In this document: positions 35,916 through 45,114 of the stretch, in pieces
Layout: each line of letters opens with the position of its first letter
Numbering within the stretch: position 1 is the first letter of the stretch
DNA from: Bacillaceae bacterium
Lineage (GTDB): Bacteria > Bacillota > Bacilli > JACDOE01
Direction of reading: 5' to 3'
Length of the DNA stretch: 64,000 nt
NCBI GenBank assembly: GCA_017656255.1
Contig: JACDOE010000007.1
Coordinates: 1 to 64,000 of the forward strand
Translations under genes and position numbers: made by a program
The notes under the pieces: model-generated
The model's database searches: none
What the model saw: the letters and a program-made list of their open reading frames with translations, nothing else
Told to the model about the DNA's origin: nothing

Positions 35916-37031
35916 ATGAAACAATCCCGCATTACGATACAACTGCATTCCCGGGATCAGAAAAAACAAACGGATAAACCCGAGCAAAACCGGAAAGTGG
36001 ACAACCCCGGGGCACCGGGGCAGGATAAAAAGATTGAACCGATCTACGCCGGTGAGGAGACAAAAAATCGTGTTCCAACAATTCGCCGCCACCATCGGCA
36101 TCACCGGAACAAAAGGAGGGGTTTTAACCACTGGAAACAGTCTGTCTGGTTTCGAATCGGGGCACCGGTCGTGTCGGCAACCCTGATAGGCGTTGTGTTT
36201 GGTTTTGTTGTTCTGGCGGTTTTTGTTAACCCGGAGTGGGATCCGGAAAACATGATGGAGGGGACGCAACGTAATATAAATGCGGTATCCGGTACCCCTT
36301 CAGGGGGACAGGATGTTGAAGCGGAATCGGACAACACGGGGCAAACGGCAATGGGTGGAACCGAACCAGCAGATCCTGACACGCAAATTCGTGCTGTGTC
36401 GATGCAAATCCCGTCTGCGACCTTTTTTATGGTTCAGGCCGGTGTATTTGGGGATCGGGCCGGAGCTGAAAAGTCTGTTCAAACTTTCGGGGAAAAAGGA
36501 TGGCCTTCTGTCGTGATGGCCCAGGATCAATATCATGTATTTTTGAGTACCGCTTTAAATCGTGAAAGCGCACTGGCGATGGGATCTTATTTTCAGCAAC
36601 AGGACGTTGTCATCTATGTCAAAGAATGGGTTGTCCCTTCATTTAACGGAACGGTCACACTCAAGGGAGGGACAGAAGGACTGGAAGGGTTTCTGGATGA
36701 AGGCAGACAGTTGTTTGATCGCCTGTCAGCATCCACCTCAAATGTCATGACATCGTCGACAGAGCCGGATCAGACAGAATGGAAAAAAATACAGGATCAT
36801 CATCGAAATATGATCGACTACCGGCGTCAGTTAAAGTTTGATTCTTCCCTGGATGATCTGGCGGCGCGGATGGAAAAAAATCTGACGGCGGCTGTATCAG
36901 CACTCGATCAATACCGCAAACAAAAAAATCAGTCCTATCTGTGGCAAACGCAACAAAATTTGCTTCAATACGTGAAGGATTATCAGGTTTTTTTGACAGA
37001 ATTGTCAGCTGATAGTCCGTCGGCGGGTTAA
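35916..37031 (+). CDS. spoIIB: SpoIIB-like SPOR-domain protein
   Basis: 371 residues. Basic cytoplasmic amino-terminus with a RRHHRHHRNKRR cluster, one membrane span (about residues 74-100), a linker, then a SPOR-type peptidoglycan-binding domain (about 163-225: FFMVQAGVFGDRAGAEK..., typical Q-A-G-x-F). The remainder is helical. SpoIIB in B. subtilis localises to the sporulation septum and binds denuded glycan. Position before maf-radC-mreB matches B. subtilis spoIIB, which is the main reason for the symbol. ATG 35916 has GAGAGGTGG 9 bases upstream. Confidence 0.75.
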   Translation: MKQSRITIQLHSRDQKKQTDKPEQNRKVDNPGAPGQDKKIEPIYAGEETKNRVPTIRRHHRHHRNKRRGFNHWKQSVWFRIGAPVVSATLIGVVFGFVVLAVFVNPEWDPENMMEGTQRNINAVSGTPSGGQDVEAESDNTGQTAMGGTEPADPDTQIRAVSMQIPSATFFMVQAGVFGDRAGAEKSVQTFGEKGWPSVVMAQDQYHVFLSTALNRESALAMGSYFQQQDVVIYVKEWVVPSFNGTVTLKGGTEGLEGFLDEGRQLFDRLSASTSNVMTSSTEPDQTEWKKIQDHHRNMIDYRRQLKFDSSLDDLAARMEKNLTAAVSALDQYRKQKNQSYLWQTQQNLLQYVKDYQVFLTELSADSPSAG

Positions 37032-37161
37032 AAAATTTGAGCGGTTTACAAAACAGGAAAACATTGTTTAAATGCTGACAATTTGCTACACTTATCTTGA
37101 ATTAACAACAATTTATGACTGCAACAAAGATGAAATAAACATCAGCCAGGGGACGGGGAGA

Positions 37162-37404
37162 ATGAATATTAAAAGTACACTTGTGTTACTGGTATTACTG
37201 CTTTCAGGAATGATTTTCGGAAATTTGCTTGGCAAATTGCTGGGTCCCTGGATTCCGTTTCTCAAAATGAGTGAAACGATTGTCTGGCAGCCGCGGGGCG
37301 ATTTCGGAATCATTCAGTATGATTTCTGGTTACAGATTCAAATGAATCTGGCAGGGTTAATCGGAATTGTACTCGCAATCTGGTTATATAAAAAATTTAT
37401 CTAG
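37162..37404 (+). CDS. DUF4321 family small membrane protein
   Basis: 80 residues. Two membrane segments (about residues 5-25 and 56-76) with LLGKLLGPWIPFLK and QYDFWLQIQMNLAGLIGI between and around them. The DUF4321 pattern, commonly placed just before maf in spore formers, fits. ATG 37162 follows GGGGACGGGGAG; the longer frame from 37072 lacks a ribosome site and is rejected. Function unknown. Confidence 0.8.
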   Translation: MNIKSTLVLLVLLLSGMIFGNLLGKLLGPWIPFLKMSETIVWQPRGDFGIIQYDFWLQIQMNLAGLIGIVLAIWLYKKFI

Positions 37405-37449
37405 GACATTTTACTTATTACAGTCCAAAAAACAACAGGTGATCACGAA

Positions 37450-38049
37450 ATGAATATGGAGAAACGTATTATTCTTGCTTCTTCCTCACCACGCCGGAAA
37501 CAGTTGATGGAAGGAATGGGGTTGAATTTTGATGTTATCCCCAGCCGGGTTGATGAAACGGTATCTGAAGACCTGGAACCTTCTGAAATTGTGGAAACGC
37601 TGGCGCTGCGCAAAGCATCGGAAGTGGCGGAGCGTGTTGGAGGAGGCATTGTGATCGGTTCAGATACAGTCGTGGTCCTGGACGGCAATGTTCTTGGAAA
37701 GCCGCGTGATGAGTCCCACGCGTTTGACATGTTAAACCGACTGCAGGGACGGACTCATCTGGTCTACAGCGGTCTTGCCGTGATTGATAACGGAACCGGA
37801 CGTCAGATATCAGGACATTGTGTCACCCGTGTACACATGAAATCACTCTCCCCCCGAAAAATAAAAAAGTATATAGACAGCGGCGAACCTCTGGACAAAG
37901 CTGGTTCTTATGCTATTCAGGGTATCGGAGCCACCCTGATTGATTTCATTGAAGGTGACTATTTCAATGTTGTGGGGCTGCCTGTTTCCCTGCTGGCCGA
38001 TTACCTGGAAGAACTGGGTATCGACGTGTTGTCCGGAGATCGGGACTGA
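37450..38049 (+). CDS. maf: Maf family nucleotide pyrophosphatase
   Basis: 199 residues. House-cleaning pyrophosphatase acting on dTTP/UTP and modified nucleotides; overexpression blocks septation in B. subtilis. ILASSSPRRKQLMEGMGL (residues 7-24) is the Maf signature, and GSDTVVVLDGNVLGKP the metal and base region. AGGTG precedes ATG 37450. Order spoIIB-(DUF4321)-maf-radC-mreB is conserved. Confidence 0.94.
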   Translation: MNMEKRIILASSSPRRKQLMEGMGLNFDVIPSRVDETVSEDLEPSEIVETLALRKASEVAERVGGGIVIGSDTVVVLDGNVLGKPRDESHAFDMLNRLQGRTHLVYSGLAVIDNGTGRQISGHCVTRVHMKSLSPRKIKKYIDSGEPLDKAGSYAIQGIGATLIDFIEGDYFNVVGLPVSLLADYLEELGIDVLSGDRD

Positions 38050-38085
38050 TTGTGGTATCATCCAACATTTTTCGGGAGGGCGAGT

Positions 38086-38769
38086 ATGACAACCTTATCA
38101 TTAAAAGAAGTTCCGAGTGAAGAACGGCCACGGGAACGTCTGATTGAAAACGGAGTGGAACGGTTGACCAATACCGAATTAATCGCGATCCTTCTCCGGA
38201 CAGGGTCGCGTCATTTGTCCGCCGTGGCGCTGGCTCAACAGGTGCTGTCACGTTCGGGAGGATTGCGCGGATTGTTTGACATGTCCCTCGGTGAATTGAC
38301 TCAGTTGAAAGGGATCGGTCCCGCCAAGGCGGTTCAGATTCTGGCCGGAATTGAACTGGGCCGGAGGCTTTCCAGAGAATCCCGTACCAGCGGCTCTCCT
38401 CTTCATTCCCCACAGGCTGTAGCCGATCTGTTGATGGAAGACCTTCGCTACTTTTCCAAAGAGCATTTTATTTGTCTGTTTCTAAACACAAAGAACCGTG
38501 TTATTTCACGAAAGACGATTTTTGTAGGCAGTCTCAATGCATCGATTGTTCATCCGCGTGAAATTTTCAAGGAAGCGATCCGGCAGAGCAGTGCTTCCAT
38601 TATCTGCGCACACAACCATCCCAGTGGTGACCCCACTCCGAGCAGGGAAGACATCAATGTCACCAAGCGGCTTGTTAAAGCCGGGGACATCGTCGGGATC
38701 GACGTGCTGGATCACATTATTATCGGGGATACAAGTTATGTCAGTCTTAAAGAAAAAGGTTATATTTAA
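38086..38769 (+). CDS. radC: RadC family JAB-domain protein
   Basis: 227 residues. A helix-hairpin-helix amino-terminal region (LKGIGPAKAVQI, about residues 76-87) precedes a JAB/MPN metallo-domain with HNHPSGDPTPSREDI (about 175-189), the zinc-ligand motif. Despite its name, a DNA repair role is not established. GGGAGGGCG precedes ATG 38086. Confidence 0.94.
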   Translation: MTTLSLKEVPSEERPRERLIENGVERLTNTELIAILLRTGSRHLSAVALAQQVLSRSGGLRGLFDMSLGELTQLKGIGPAKAVQILAGIELGRRLSRESRTSGSPLHSPQAVADLLMEDLRYFSKEHFICLFLNTKNRVISRKTIFVGSLNASIVHPREIFKEAIRQSSASIICAHNHPSGDPTPSREDINVTKRLVKAGDIVGIDVLDHIIIGDTSYVSLKEKGYI

Positions 38770-38911
38770 CAGAGTGAATTCATCAACTGTTCGCTGGGAA
38801 TCAAATAGGAAGTACAGTATAATGTTGAAAAGAAAAGCACCTGTTTTTTCAAGCAGGGTCAGTGATTAACATCAGTAAACCTGGAATGATGATGAAGGGA
38901 GTATTACAGCA

Positions 38912-39937
38912 ATGTTTGGTGTTATCAGAGATATGGGAATTGATTTAGGTACAGCCAATACACTTGTTTTTGTTAAAGGAAAAGGGATTGTCGTCAGGGA
39001 GCCTTCCGTTGTGGCCATTCGTACAGATACAGGATCCATTGAAGCGGTAGGGAATGCCGCTAAAAATATGATCGGTCGTACACCGGGTAATATCGTGGCG
39101 GTTCGTCCCATGAAAGACGGCGTGATTGCAGACTTTGAAACGACTGCCACCATGATGAGGCATTTTATCAGTCAGGCTCAGAAAAAGAGAGGTGTCCTGG
39201 CCAGACGCCCCAATGTGATGGTATGTGTTCCGTCAGGTATTACCGCAGTTGAAGAAAGGGCGGTCATCGATGCCACCAAACAGGCCGGGGCAAGAGAGGC
39301 CTATGTGATTGAAGAGCCCTTTGCTGCAGCGATCGGGGCAGATCTGCCTGTCTGGGAACCTACCGGAAGTATGGTAGTTGATATCGGGGGCGGTACCACA
39401 GAAGTGGCGATTATTTCATTCGGCGGCATCGTGGTAAAAAGATCGATCCGTGTCGCCGGTGATGAGATGGATGAGGCTATCATGCAATACATTAAACGGA
39501 AATATAATATGATGATCGGAGAAAGAACATCTGAATTACTCAAGATGGAGATTGGTTCCGCCATTGCTCCGGATGAAGAGGAATCTCTGGAAATTCGCGG
39601 ACGTGATCTGGTATCGGGATTACCCAAAACCCTGGAAATCAAATCGAGGGAAATCGCGGAGGCTCTCTCTGAGACGGTGGGCAGTATTGTGGAAGCCGTG
39701 AAAGTCACCCTCGAAGAAAGTCCACCGGAACTGGCGGCCGATATTATCGATCGGGGAATTGTTCTGACCGGAGGAGGCGCTCTGCTTCGTAATCTGGACA
39801 AATTATTGAGTGAAGAAACGGGCATGCCGGTTATTGTCGCAGAAAATGCACTGGATTGTGTTGCGATCGGTACGGGACGTGCTCTGGAGAACATTCATCT
39901 GTTCAAGTCCAGATCCGGTAAGTCAACTTCCAAGTAA
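38912..39937 (+). CDS. mreB: Rod shape-determining protein MreB
   Basis: 341 residues. Actin-like ATPase that guides lateral wall synthesis by the RodA-PBP2 complex. [20 protein letters not shown] (about residues 9-28), phosphate-2 loop [13 protein letters not shown] (about 158-170), [18 protein letters not shown] (about 283-300). An N-terminal amphipathic start MFGVIRDMG suits membrane binding. TATAAT at 38818-38823 may be its -10, though no good -35 is visible. Confidence 0.96.
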   Translation: MFGVIRDMGIDLGTANTLVFVKGKGIVVREPSVVAIRTDTGSIEAVGNAAKNMIGRTPGNIVAVRPMKDGVIADFETTATMMRHFISQAQKKRGVLARRPNVMVCVPSGITAVEERAVIDATKQAGAREAYVIEEPFAAAIGADLPVWEPTGSMVVDIGGGTTEVAIISFGGIVVKRSIRVAGDEMDEAIMQYIKRKYNMMIGERTSELLKMEIGSAIAPDEEESLEIRGRDLVSGLPKTLEIKSREIAEALSETVGSIVEAVKVTLEESPPELAADIIDRGIVLTGGGALLRNLDKLLSEETGMPVIVAENALDCVAIGTGRALENIHLFKSRSGKSTSK

Positions 39938-39996
39938 ATCATGCCGATACTGATTATGAAGACACTTTTCATGAGTAGGTAAGTGGGTGTTTGATA

Positions 39997-40899
39997 TTGT
40001 CCAACTTTTTTGCCAATAAGCGACTGATTGTCCTGTTATCCAGTCTGATCATTCTCATTATTTTGATGGGAGTGACACTGGGTGAAAGAGAAAATGCGAC
40101 GTGGCCGGAAAAATTCGTGCGTGATTCGATGGCGCTCGGTCAGGGGATTTTTTCACAGCCTGCTCAATCATTCAGCCGTTTTATTGATAATATTCAGCAC
40201 ATGTATCGGGTCTATGAGGAAAACAGAATTCTGAAACAAAACCTGGACCGGCTGGCTCAGCTTTCCGCCGAGGTTAAACGATTGCAGAGTGAGAATGATA
40301 GATTAAGAGAAATGCTGGGGGCAAAATCAACGTATAAAAATTACCAGTTGCGGTTTGCAGAGGTTATCGGACGCAGTCCGGATCGGTGGAACCAGGTGAT
40401 TGTAATCGATCTGGGCTCCAAAGACGGCATCAAGGCCGGGATGGCTGTGGTGACGGCGAAAGGGATGATCGGTCGGGTACAGAGTGCCTCCCACTTTTCT
40501 TCCCAGGTGGAGCTATTATCCGATATCGAACGGGGGAATTTCCTGTCTGCGATCATCCAGGCTGAACAAACGGTATACGGGGTTATTGAAGGTTATGACG
40601 TCAAGCAGAATATACTAATCATGCGTAAAATCCCCCTCGGTGCGGAAATAAAACAGGGAGAGACGGTCATTACTTCCGGACTGGGGGATCCTGCGATTCC
40701 ACCGGGAATCATCATCGGTGAGATCGTTGGCATCAGTCCGAGTGATTATGGGTTGACACAGGTAGCCTATATTAAACCAAGTGCTGATTTTTACAGACTG
40801 AATGAAGTCTATGTGGTGGAGCGATATCTGCCTGATTCACAACATCAAGGGGAGAATGCTGAGGGCGATAAACGTGAACAGGAGGCGCAGGCGCAATGA
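39997..40899 (+). CDS. mreC: Rod shape-determining protein MreC
   Basis: 300 residues. One membrane segment near the amino-terminus (about 11-30), then a coiled coil (about 70-115, MYRVYEENRILKQNL...LQSENDRLREML) and the two beta-barrel domain (EVIGRSPDRWNQVIVIDLGSKDGI). The start at TTG 39997 gives MSNFFANKRL, like the MPQFFxNKRL of relatives, with GGGTG 8 bases upstream; TTG 39991 is also possible. Overlaps mreD (ATGA). Confidence 0.93.
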   Translation: MSNFFANKRLIVLLSSLIILIILMGVTLGERENATWPEKFVRDSMALGQGIFSQPAQSFSRFIDNIQHMYRVYEENRILKQNLDRLAQLSAEVKRLQSENDRLREMLGAKSTYKNYQLRFAEVIGRSPDRWNQVIVIDLGSKDGIKAGMAVVTAKGMIGRVQSASHFSSQVELLSDIERGNFLSAIIQAEQTVYGVIEGYDVKQNILIMRKIPLGAEIKQGETVITSGLGDPAIPPGIIIGEIVGISPSDYGLTQVAYIKPSADFYRLNEVYVVERYLPDSQHQGENAEGDKREQEAQAQ

Positions 40900-41420
40900 A
40901 TCCGTATGTCTGGTTATCGGCTCTGCTGACGGTTCTTCTGCTGCTTGAAGGAACCGTATTGCAATTTGTCTCCCCGGATACCTGGGGGATCACCATTCAG
41001 ATGATTCCCCGTTTTGTGGTCGTGGGCGTGATTTATATTGCCCTTTACCTCGGTAGAAGAAAAGGACTCTGGTATGGACTCATATTCGGTCTGTTGCAGG
41101 ATATTCTGTACAGTGATGTCATTGGCGTCTATGCATTCGGAATGGGGCTGGTCGGTTATTTTTCCGGGCTGGCTTTTAAGTTGTTTCATCAGGGTCTGTT
41201 ACTGATTCTGTTAACCATGATTGTGAGTATCCTGATCTATGATCTGGTCATCTACAGTTTCTTTTCCATGTTCGGGATCGCCAGCGTTAACCTGCAATGG
41301 ATGATGATGAACCAGCTGATACCCACTTTATTTCTCAATGCCATTTTTGCTGTCCTGATTTACGTCCCGATGAAAAAAATACTGGAAGGCATCGAGCTCG
41401 AAGAAGAGGATCGGGAATAA
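40896..41420 (+). CDS. mreD: Rod shape-determining protein MreD
   Basis: 174 residues, about five hydrophobic segments. FGLLQDILYSDVIGVYAFGMGLVGY (about residues 64-88) is the typical MreD core. Integral membrane partner of MreC in the elongasome. Its start overlaps the mreC stop, and PBP2 follows 15 bases after its stop. Confidence 0.91.
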   Translation: MNPYVWLSALLTVLLLLEGTVLQFVSPDTWGITIQMIPRFVVVGVIYIALYLGRRKGLWYGLIFGLLQDILYSDVIGVYAFGMGLVGYFSGLAFKLFHQGLLLILLTMIVSILIYDLVIYSFFSMFGIASVNLQWMMMNQLIPTLFLNAIFAVLIYVPMKKILEGIELEEEDRE

Positions 41421-41435
41421 AAGGGAGGGTCGGCC

Positions 41436-43280
41436 GTGAACGAGAATCAAAAGCAAAAACCCCATATTCCACAACGATTAAACTATATTTTTCTGTTCGT
41501 GTTTCTTTTTTTTGCTGCCTTGATTCTCCGGCTAGCTTTTGTACAGCTGGTTCATGGCGAAGAATACCGGTATGAATCACAGATCATGAGTACCAAAACC
41601 CTTCCGATCGCAGCACCGCGGGGACGTATTCTCGATCGTGACGGAGAGGTTCTGGTTACCAACAAGCCGGTTTTTACCGTCACCTACACCCAGAGTCAAA
41701 ATATTGAAGTGGATGAAGAAGAGCTGGCGGATAAACTGGCCAGCTATCTGGATGACATGTCGGCTGAAGAAGTGTTGACGGCCATGAAAGGAAACGGTCC
41801 CAAATATATTCCCAGGCGCATTAAAGTCGGATTATCTGAGGTGGAAATATCGCGTCTGGTTGAGCACCGCACGGAATTGCCGGGGATTCAGGTGATTGAG
41901 GACCCGCTGCGTGAGATCCGGGAAGATGCGGAAGGCGGCGGCATAGCCTCCCACGTGCTGGGCTATATCCGGCAGATCCGAGCGGATGAGCTGGACGAAT
42001 ATATGGCGAGAGGATATCGCAATACGGACCGGATCGGCGTGATCGGTCTGGAAAAATATTATGAAGATCAGCTAAAAGGAAAAGACGGGGAAATCGAAGT
42101 CAAAGTCAATAAAGATATGGAAACCATCGAAAGGCGGGTACAGATCCCGCCGGTTCCGGGCAATGACCTGATTCTGACCCTCGATCTGGAGTTTCAGGAT
42201 AAAGTGGAAAAAATTCTGGCCGACTCGATTAAACAGATACAGAATGATCCCCGCAACCCTCGTCCCTACGTGGAAAAGGCAACGGCTGTCGCCATGAATC
42301 CGCAGACAGGTGAAATACTGGCCCTGGCCAACTATCCTGATTTTAATCTCAACGATTATTATGAAAAGGGGTACAGCACGATAGCGGGTCGCGAACTGAA
42401 TCTGGCCATCGGTAGCCCGCATCTCGTCGGGTCTGTCGTCAAACCGGCCTCTGCCATGATGGGGTTGCAGGAGGAATTGATCACCCCCAGTACGACCATT
42501 TTTGACAGAGGTTATCTGCAGGTGGGAGATCGGAAGCTCTGGAACTGGCGAACAGGTGGACACGGCCGGGTGGATGTCCAGAGAGCGATCAAGGTATCCA
42601 ACAATACCTTCTTCTATGATCTGTCCCTTCGCCTCGGCAACTATCCGGAATCCGTCACCGAATATAAAACGAAGTTTAAAACGGTGGATTACTATTTCAG
42701 CCAGTTCGGACTGGGTGTAAAGACCGGAATTGATCTTCCCTATGAGAAAAAAGGCTACTTTTCGCCTTATCGACAACTGGGGAATCTCGCCTATTCCCTG
42801 ATCGGACAGCAGAATAGTTATACCGCGATACAGCTCGCCCAGTATGTCAGTACCATTGCCAATGACGGGTATCGGATGCGTCCCTACCTGGTCAAGGAAA
42901 TCCGCAGAGGGACGATCGGCGAGGAAACCCTCGGACCTGTACTGATGAAACGGGAACCCGAGGTGCTGAATCGGGTTGATATCGATTCCAAATATATTGA
43001 GCTGGTTCAACAGGGGATGAGAATGGTCACCGAAACAGGTGGGACCGGTTACTGGGCCTTTTATAAAACGCCTTACACGGTGGCGGCCAAGACGGGAACG
43101 GCTCAAAACTGGCAGGGAGATGACCACTCCACTCTGATTGCCTATGCGCCCTATGAAAACCCTGAGATTGCAATAGCGGTTATTGTACCGTTTGGGGGCA
43201 GTGGTTCTGATACCAGCGGGCCGATTGCCCGAAAAATATTGGACGCGTATTTCGGTGTTGAACCGGAAGAAAGCCAGTAA
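41436..43280 (+). CDS. mrdA: Penicillin-binding protein 2 (elongasome transpeptidase)
   Basis: 614 residues. Class B transpeptidase of the MrdA type. Single amino-terminal membrane anchor (about 16-37), a pedestal domain opening AAPRGRILDRDGEVLVTN, then the transpeptidase domain. Active motifs: SVVK (Ser about 333), SNN (about 388) and KTGTAQ (about 552). Crosslinks wall during cell elongation with MreBCD and RodA. GTG 41436 follows GGGAGGG. In B. subtilis pbpA lies elsewhere; its place between mreD and minC is the clostridial arrangement. Confidence 0.94.
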   Translation: MNENQKQKPHIPQRLNYIFLFVFLFFAALILRLAFVQLVHGEEYRYESQIMSTKTLPIAAPRGRILDRDGEVLVTNKPVFTVTYTQSQNIEVDEEELADKLASYLDDMSAEEVLTAMKGNGPKYIPRRIKVGLSEVEISRLVEHRTELPGIQVIEDPLREIREDAEGGGIASHVLGYIRQIRADELDEYMARGYRNTDRIGVIGLEKYYEDQLKGKDGEIEVKVNKDMETIERRVQIPPVPGNDLILTLDLEFQDKVEKILADSIKQIQNDPRNPRPYVEKATAVAMNPQTGEILALANYPDFNLNDYYEKGYSTIAGRELNLAIGSPHLVGSVVKPASAMMGLQEELITPSTTIFDRGYLQVGDRKLWNWRTGGHGRVDVQRAIKVSNNTFFYDLSLRLGNYPESVTEYKTKFKTVDYYFSQFGLGVKTGIDLPYEKKGYFSPYRQLGNLAYSLIGQQNSYTAIQLAQYVSTIANDGYRMRPYLVKEIRRGTIGEETLGPVLMKREPEVLNRVDIDSKYIELVQQGMRMVTETGGTGYWAFYKTPYTVAAKTGTAQNWQGDDHSTLIAYAPYENPEIAIAVIVPFGGSGSDTSGPIARKILDAYFGVEPEESQ

Positions 43281-43388
43281 CCCGTCTACGGGTGGATGTG
43301 GATCAGCACTTTAACATATTTTTCGCACGGGTAGAAGGAAAATCTGATCAGGGTGGCGAAAGGATAGAAAGTGAGGTGATCTTTGGAC

Positions 43389-44051
43389 ATGACCACGACC
43401 CGGCATAAAGTCACAATTAAAGGAACCAAAGATGGCCTTGTTTTTTTCATGGATGACACCTGTTCATTCGATGAACTGATTCAAGATTTGAGAAACAAAG
43501 TGGAAAACAGTCATCAGCAGATACTGACAGGTCCTTTGATTCGTGTAACCGTTAACCTGGGTTACCGTTATTTAACCGATGAACAGGAACAGCAAATTCG
43601 CGGGATCATTCGCAAACGCGGCAATCTGGTGATCAAGGAATTTGTATCGGAGGTCATTTCCAGGGAACAGGCCTATCTGGAACAACTGGCATCGCAAATT
43701 CGTCTGGAAGTCGGAACGGTCCGCTCAGGACAGGTTCTCGAACATCAGGGGGATTTGCTGCTAATGGGGGATGTAAACCCGGGAGGTTGCATCCAATCAA
43801 CCGGCAGTATCTTTGTACTGGGAAGTCTCAGGGGAACAGCCAGAGCCGGAATGGATGGAAACGAGGATGCGATTGTTGCCGCGTCTCAATTACTTCCGAC
43901 ACAACTTCGGATTGCGGATGTCATCAGCCGTCCGACGGAAGAATGGCTTGATCAAACCACCGGTATGGAATTCGCCTATTTAAAAGACGGTGTGATGAAC
44001 ATCGATAAAATCAATCGGCTTCATCGAATTCGTCCTGAATGGAAGAAATAA
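43389..44051 (+). CDS. minC: Septum site-determining protein MinC
   Basis: 220 residues. N-terminal FtsZ-inhibiting domain and C-terminal beta-helix domain for MinD binding (RSGQVLEHQGDLLLMGDVNPGGCIQSTGSIFVLGSLRGTA region, about 117-156). ATG 43389 has GAGGTGAT 8 bases upstream; TTG 43383 in the same frame is less well spaced. Followed by minD. Confidence 0.94.
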   Translation: MTTTRHKVTIKGTKDGLVFFMDDTCSFDELIQDLRNKVENSHQQILTGPLIRVTVNLGYRYLTDEQEQQIRGIIRKRGNLVIKEFVSEVISREQAYLEQLASQIRLEVGTVRSGQVLEHQGDLLLMGDVNPGGCIQSTGSIFVLGSLRGTARAGMDGNEDAIVAASQLLPTQLRIADVISRPTEEWLDQTTGMEFAYLKDGVMNIDKINRLHRIRPEWKK

Positions 44052-44154
44052 TGTCACGTCCTTATCGTTACTGGTATACATAATTTTATTGGATCAAAAA
44101 TGAAAAGTCCTCACCCTTCAGCGGATGAGTGAAAGTGAACAGGGGGGAGTTTCA

Positions 44155-44949
44155 ATGGGAGAAGCGATTGTCATCACTTCAGGTAAAGGTGGCGTGGGAA
44201 AAACGACGACCTCTGCCAATATTGGGGCAGCTCTGGCGTTATCCGGTAAAAAAGTGTGCCTGGTGGACACGGATATCGGGTTGCGCAATCTGGATGTCGT
44301 CATGGGACTTGAAAACCGGATCATTTTCGATCTGGTGGATGTGGTGGAAGGTGCGTGCCGCCTGGAACAGGCACTGATTACAGATAAACGGTTTGAGACA
44401 CTGTCCCTGCTTCCGGCTGCCCAGACGCGGGACAAGTCTGCCATCACACCGAACCAGATGAAAAAACTGGTGACGGATCTGAAAACGGATTTTGATTATG
44501 TGATCATTGACTGTCCGGCCGGCATTGAACAGGGTTTTAAAAACGCCATCGCCGGAGCGAACCGGGCCATTGTGGTGACCACCCCGGATACATCGGCCGT
44601 TCGTGATGCTGATCGTATCATCGGCCTTCTGGAAAAAGAAAAAGTGGGAACTCCCAAACTTCTGATTAACCGGATCCGACCGCAGATGGTGAAAAACGGA
44701 GAAATGCTGGAAGTGGATGAAATCGTCAATGTTCTGGCCATAGATCTGATCGGAATTGTCCCGGATGACGAGAGCATCATCCGCTCCGCCAACCGTGGCG
44801 AACCGGTCGTGATGAAACATGACTCACCGGCATCACTGGCCTATCGGAATGTGGCCCGAAGAATTCTGGGCGATTCAGTTCCATTGATGAATCTGAACCA
44901 GCAGACGGGCATTTTTTCCAAAGTTAAAAAGTGGTTTGGCATGGGGTAA
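44155..44949 (+). CDS. minD: Septum site-determining ATPase MinD
   Basis: 264 residues. Deviant Walker A SGKGGVGKTTTSANIG (residues 8-23), Walker B VIIDCPAGIE (about 118-127), and a C-terminal membrane-targeting amphipathic helix (IFSKVKKWFGMG). It positions MinC on the membrane to block polar division. AGGGGGGAG lies 5 bases before ATG 44155. No minE lies between it and rodA. Confidence 0.95.
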   Translation: MGEAIVITSGKGGVGKTTTSANIGAALALSGKKVCLVDTDIGLRNLDVVMGLENRIIFDLVDVVEGACRLEQALITDKRFETLSLLPAAQTRDKSAITPNQMKKLVTDLKTDFDYVIIDCPAGIEQGFKNAIAGANRAIVVTTPDTSAVRDADRIIGLLEKEKVGTPKLLINRIRPQMVKNGEMLEVDEIVNVLAIDLIGIVPDDESIIRSANRGEPVVMKHDSPASLAYRNVARRILGDSVPLMNLNQQTGIFSKVKKWFGMG

Positions 44950-44990
44950 GGTGGACGACACAACACAAAACCGGCACGATTCGCCTTTCT

Positions 44991-45026
44991 AAGTAGGAAC
45001 TCATTTTTTGTTCCTGCTATTTTTTT
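44991..45026 (+). terminator. Intrinsic terminator after minD
   Basis: AGTAGGAAC (44992-45000) and GTTCCTGCT (45010-45018), then ATTTTTTT. It ends the mre-min transcript before rodA. Confidence 0.85.
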
Positions 45027-45041
45027 GCATGGAAGGCCCTG

Positions 45042-45070
45042 TTTTCATTCATGATCGGTCGGTTTATAAT
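45042..45070 (+). promoter_or_regulatory. Promoter of rodA
   Basis: TTTTCA, 17 bases, TATAAT. It lies 45 bases before the rodA start, just after the minD terminator. Confidence 0.6.
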
Positions 45071-45114
45071 ATAAAGAGATAAAGAACGTTCAACCCGTGA
45101 GGAGGAGCTTTTGT

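Noticed and set aside
44950-45114. Hidden minE gene between minD and rodA
   Set aside because: The gap is only 165 bases and contains a terminator and a promoter; no frame of suitable size exists.
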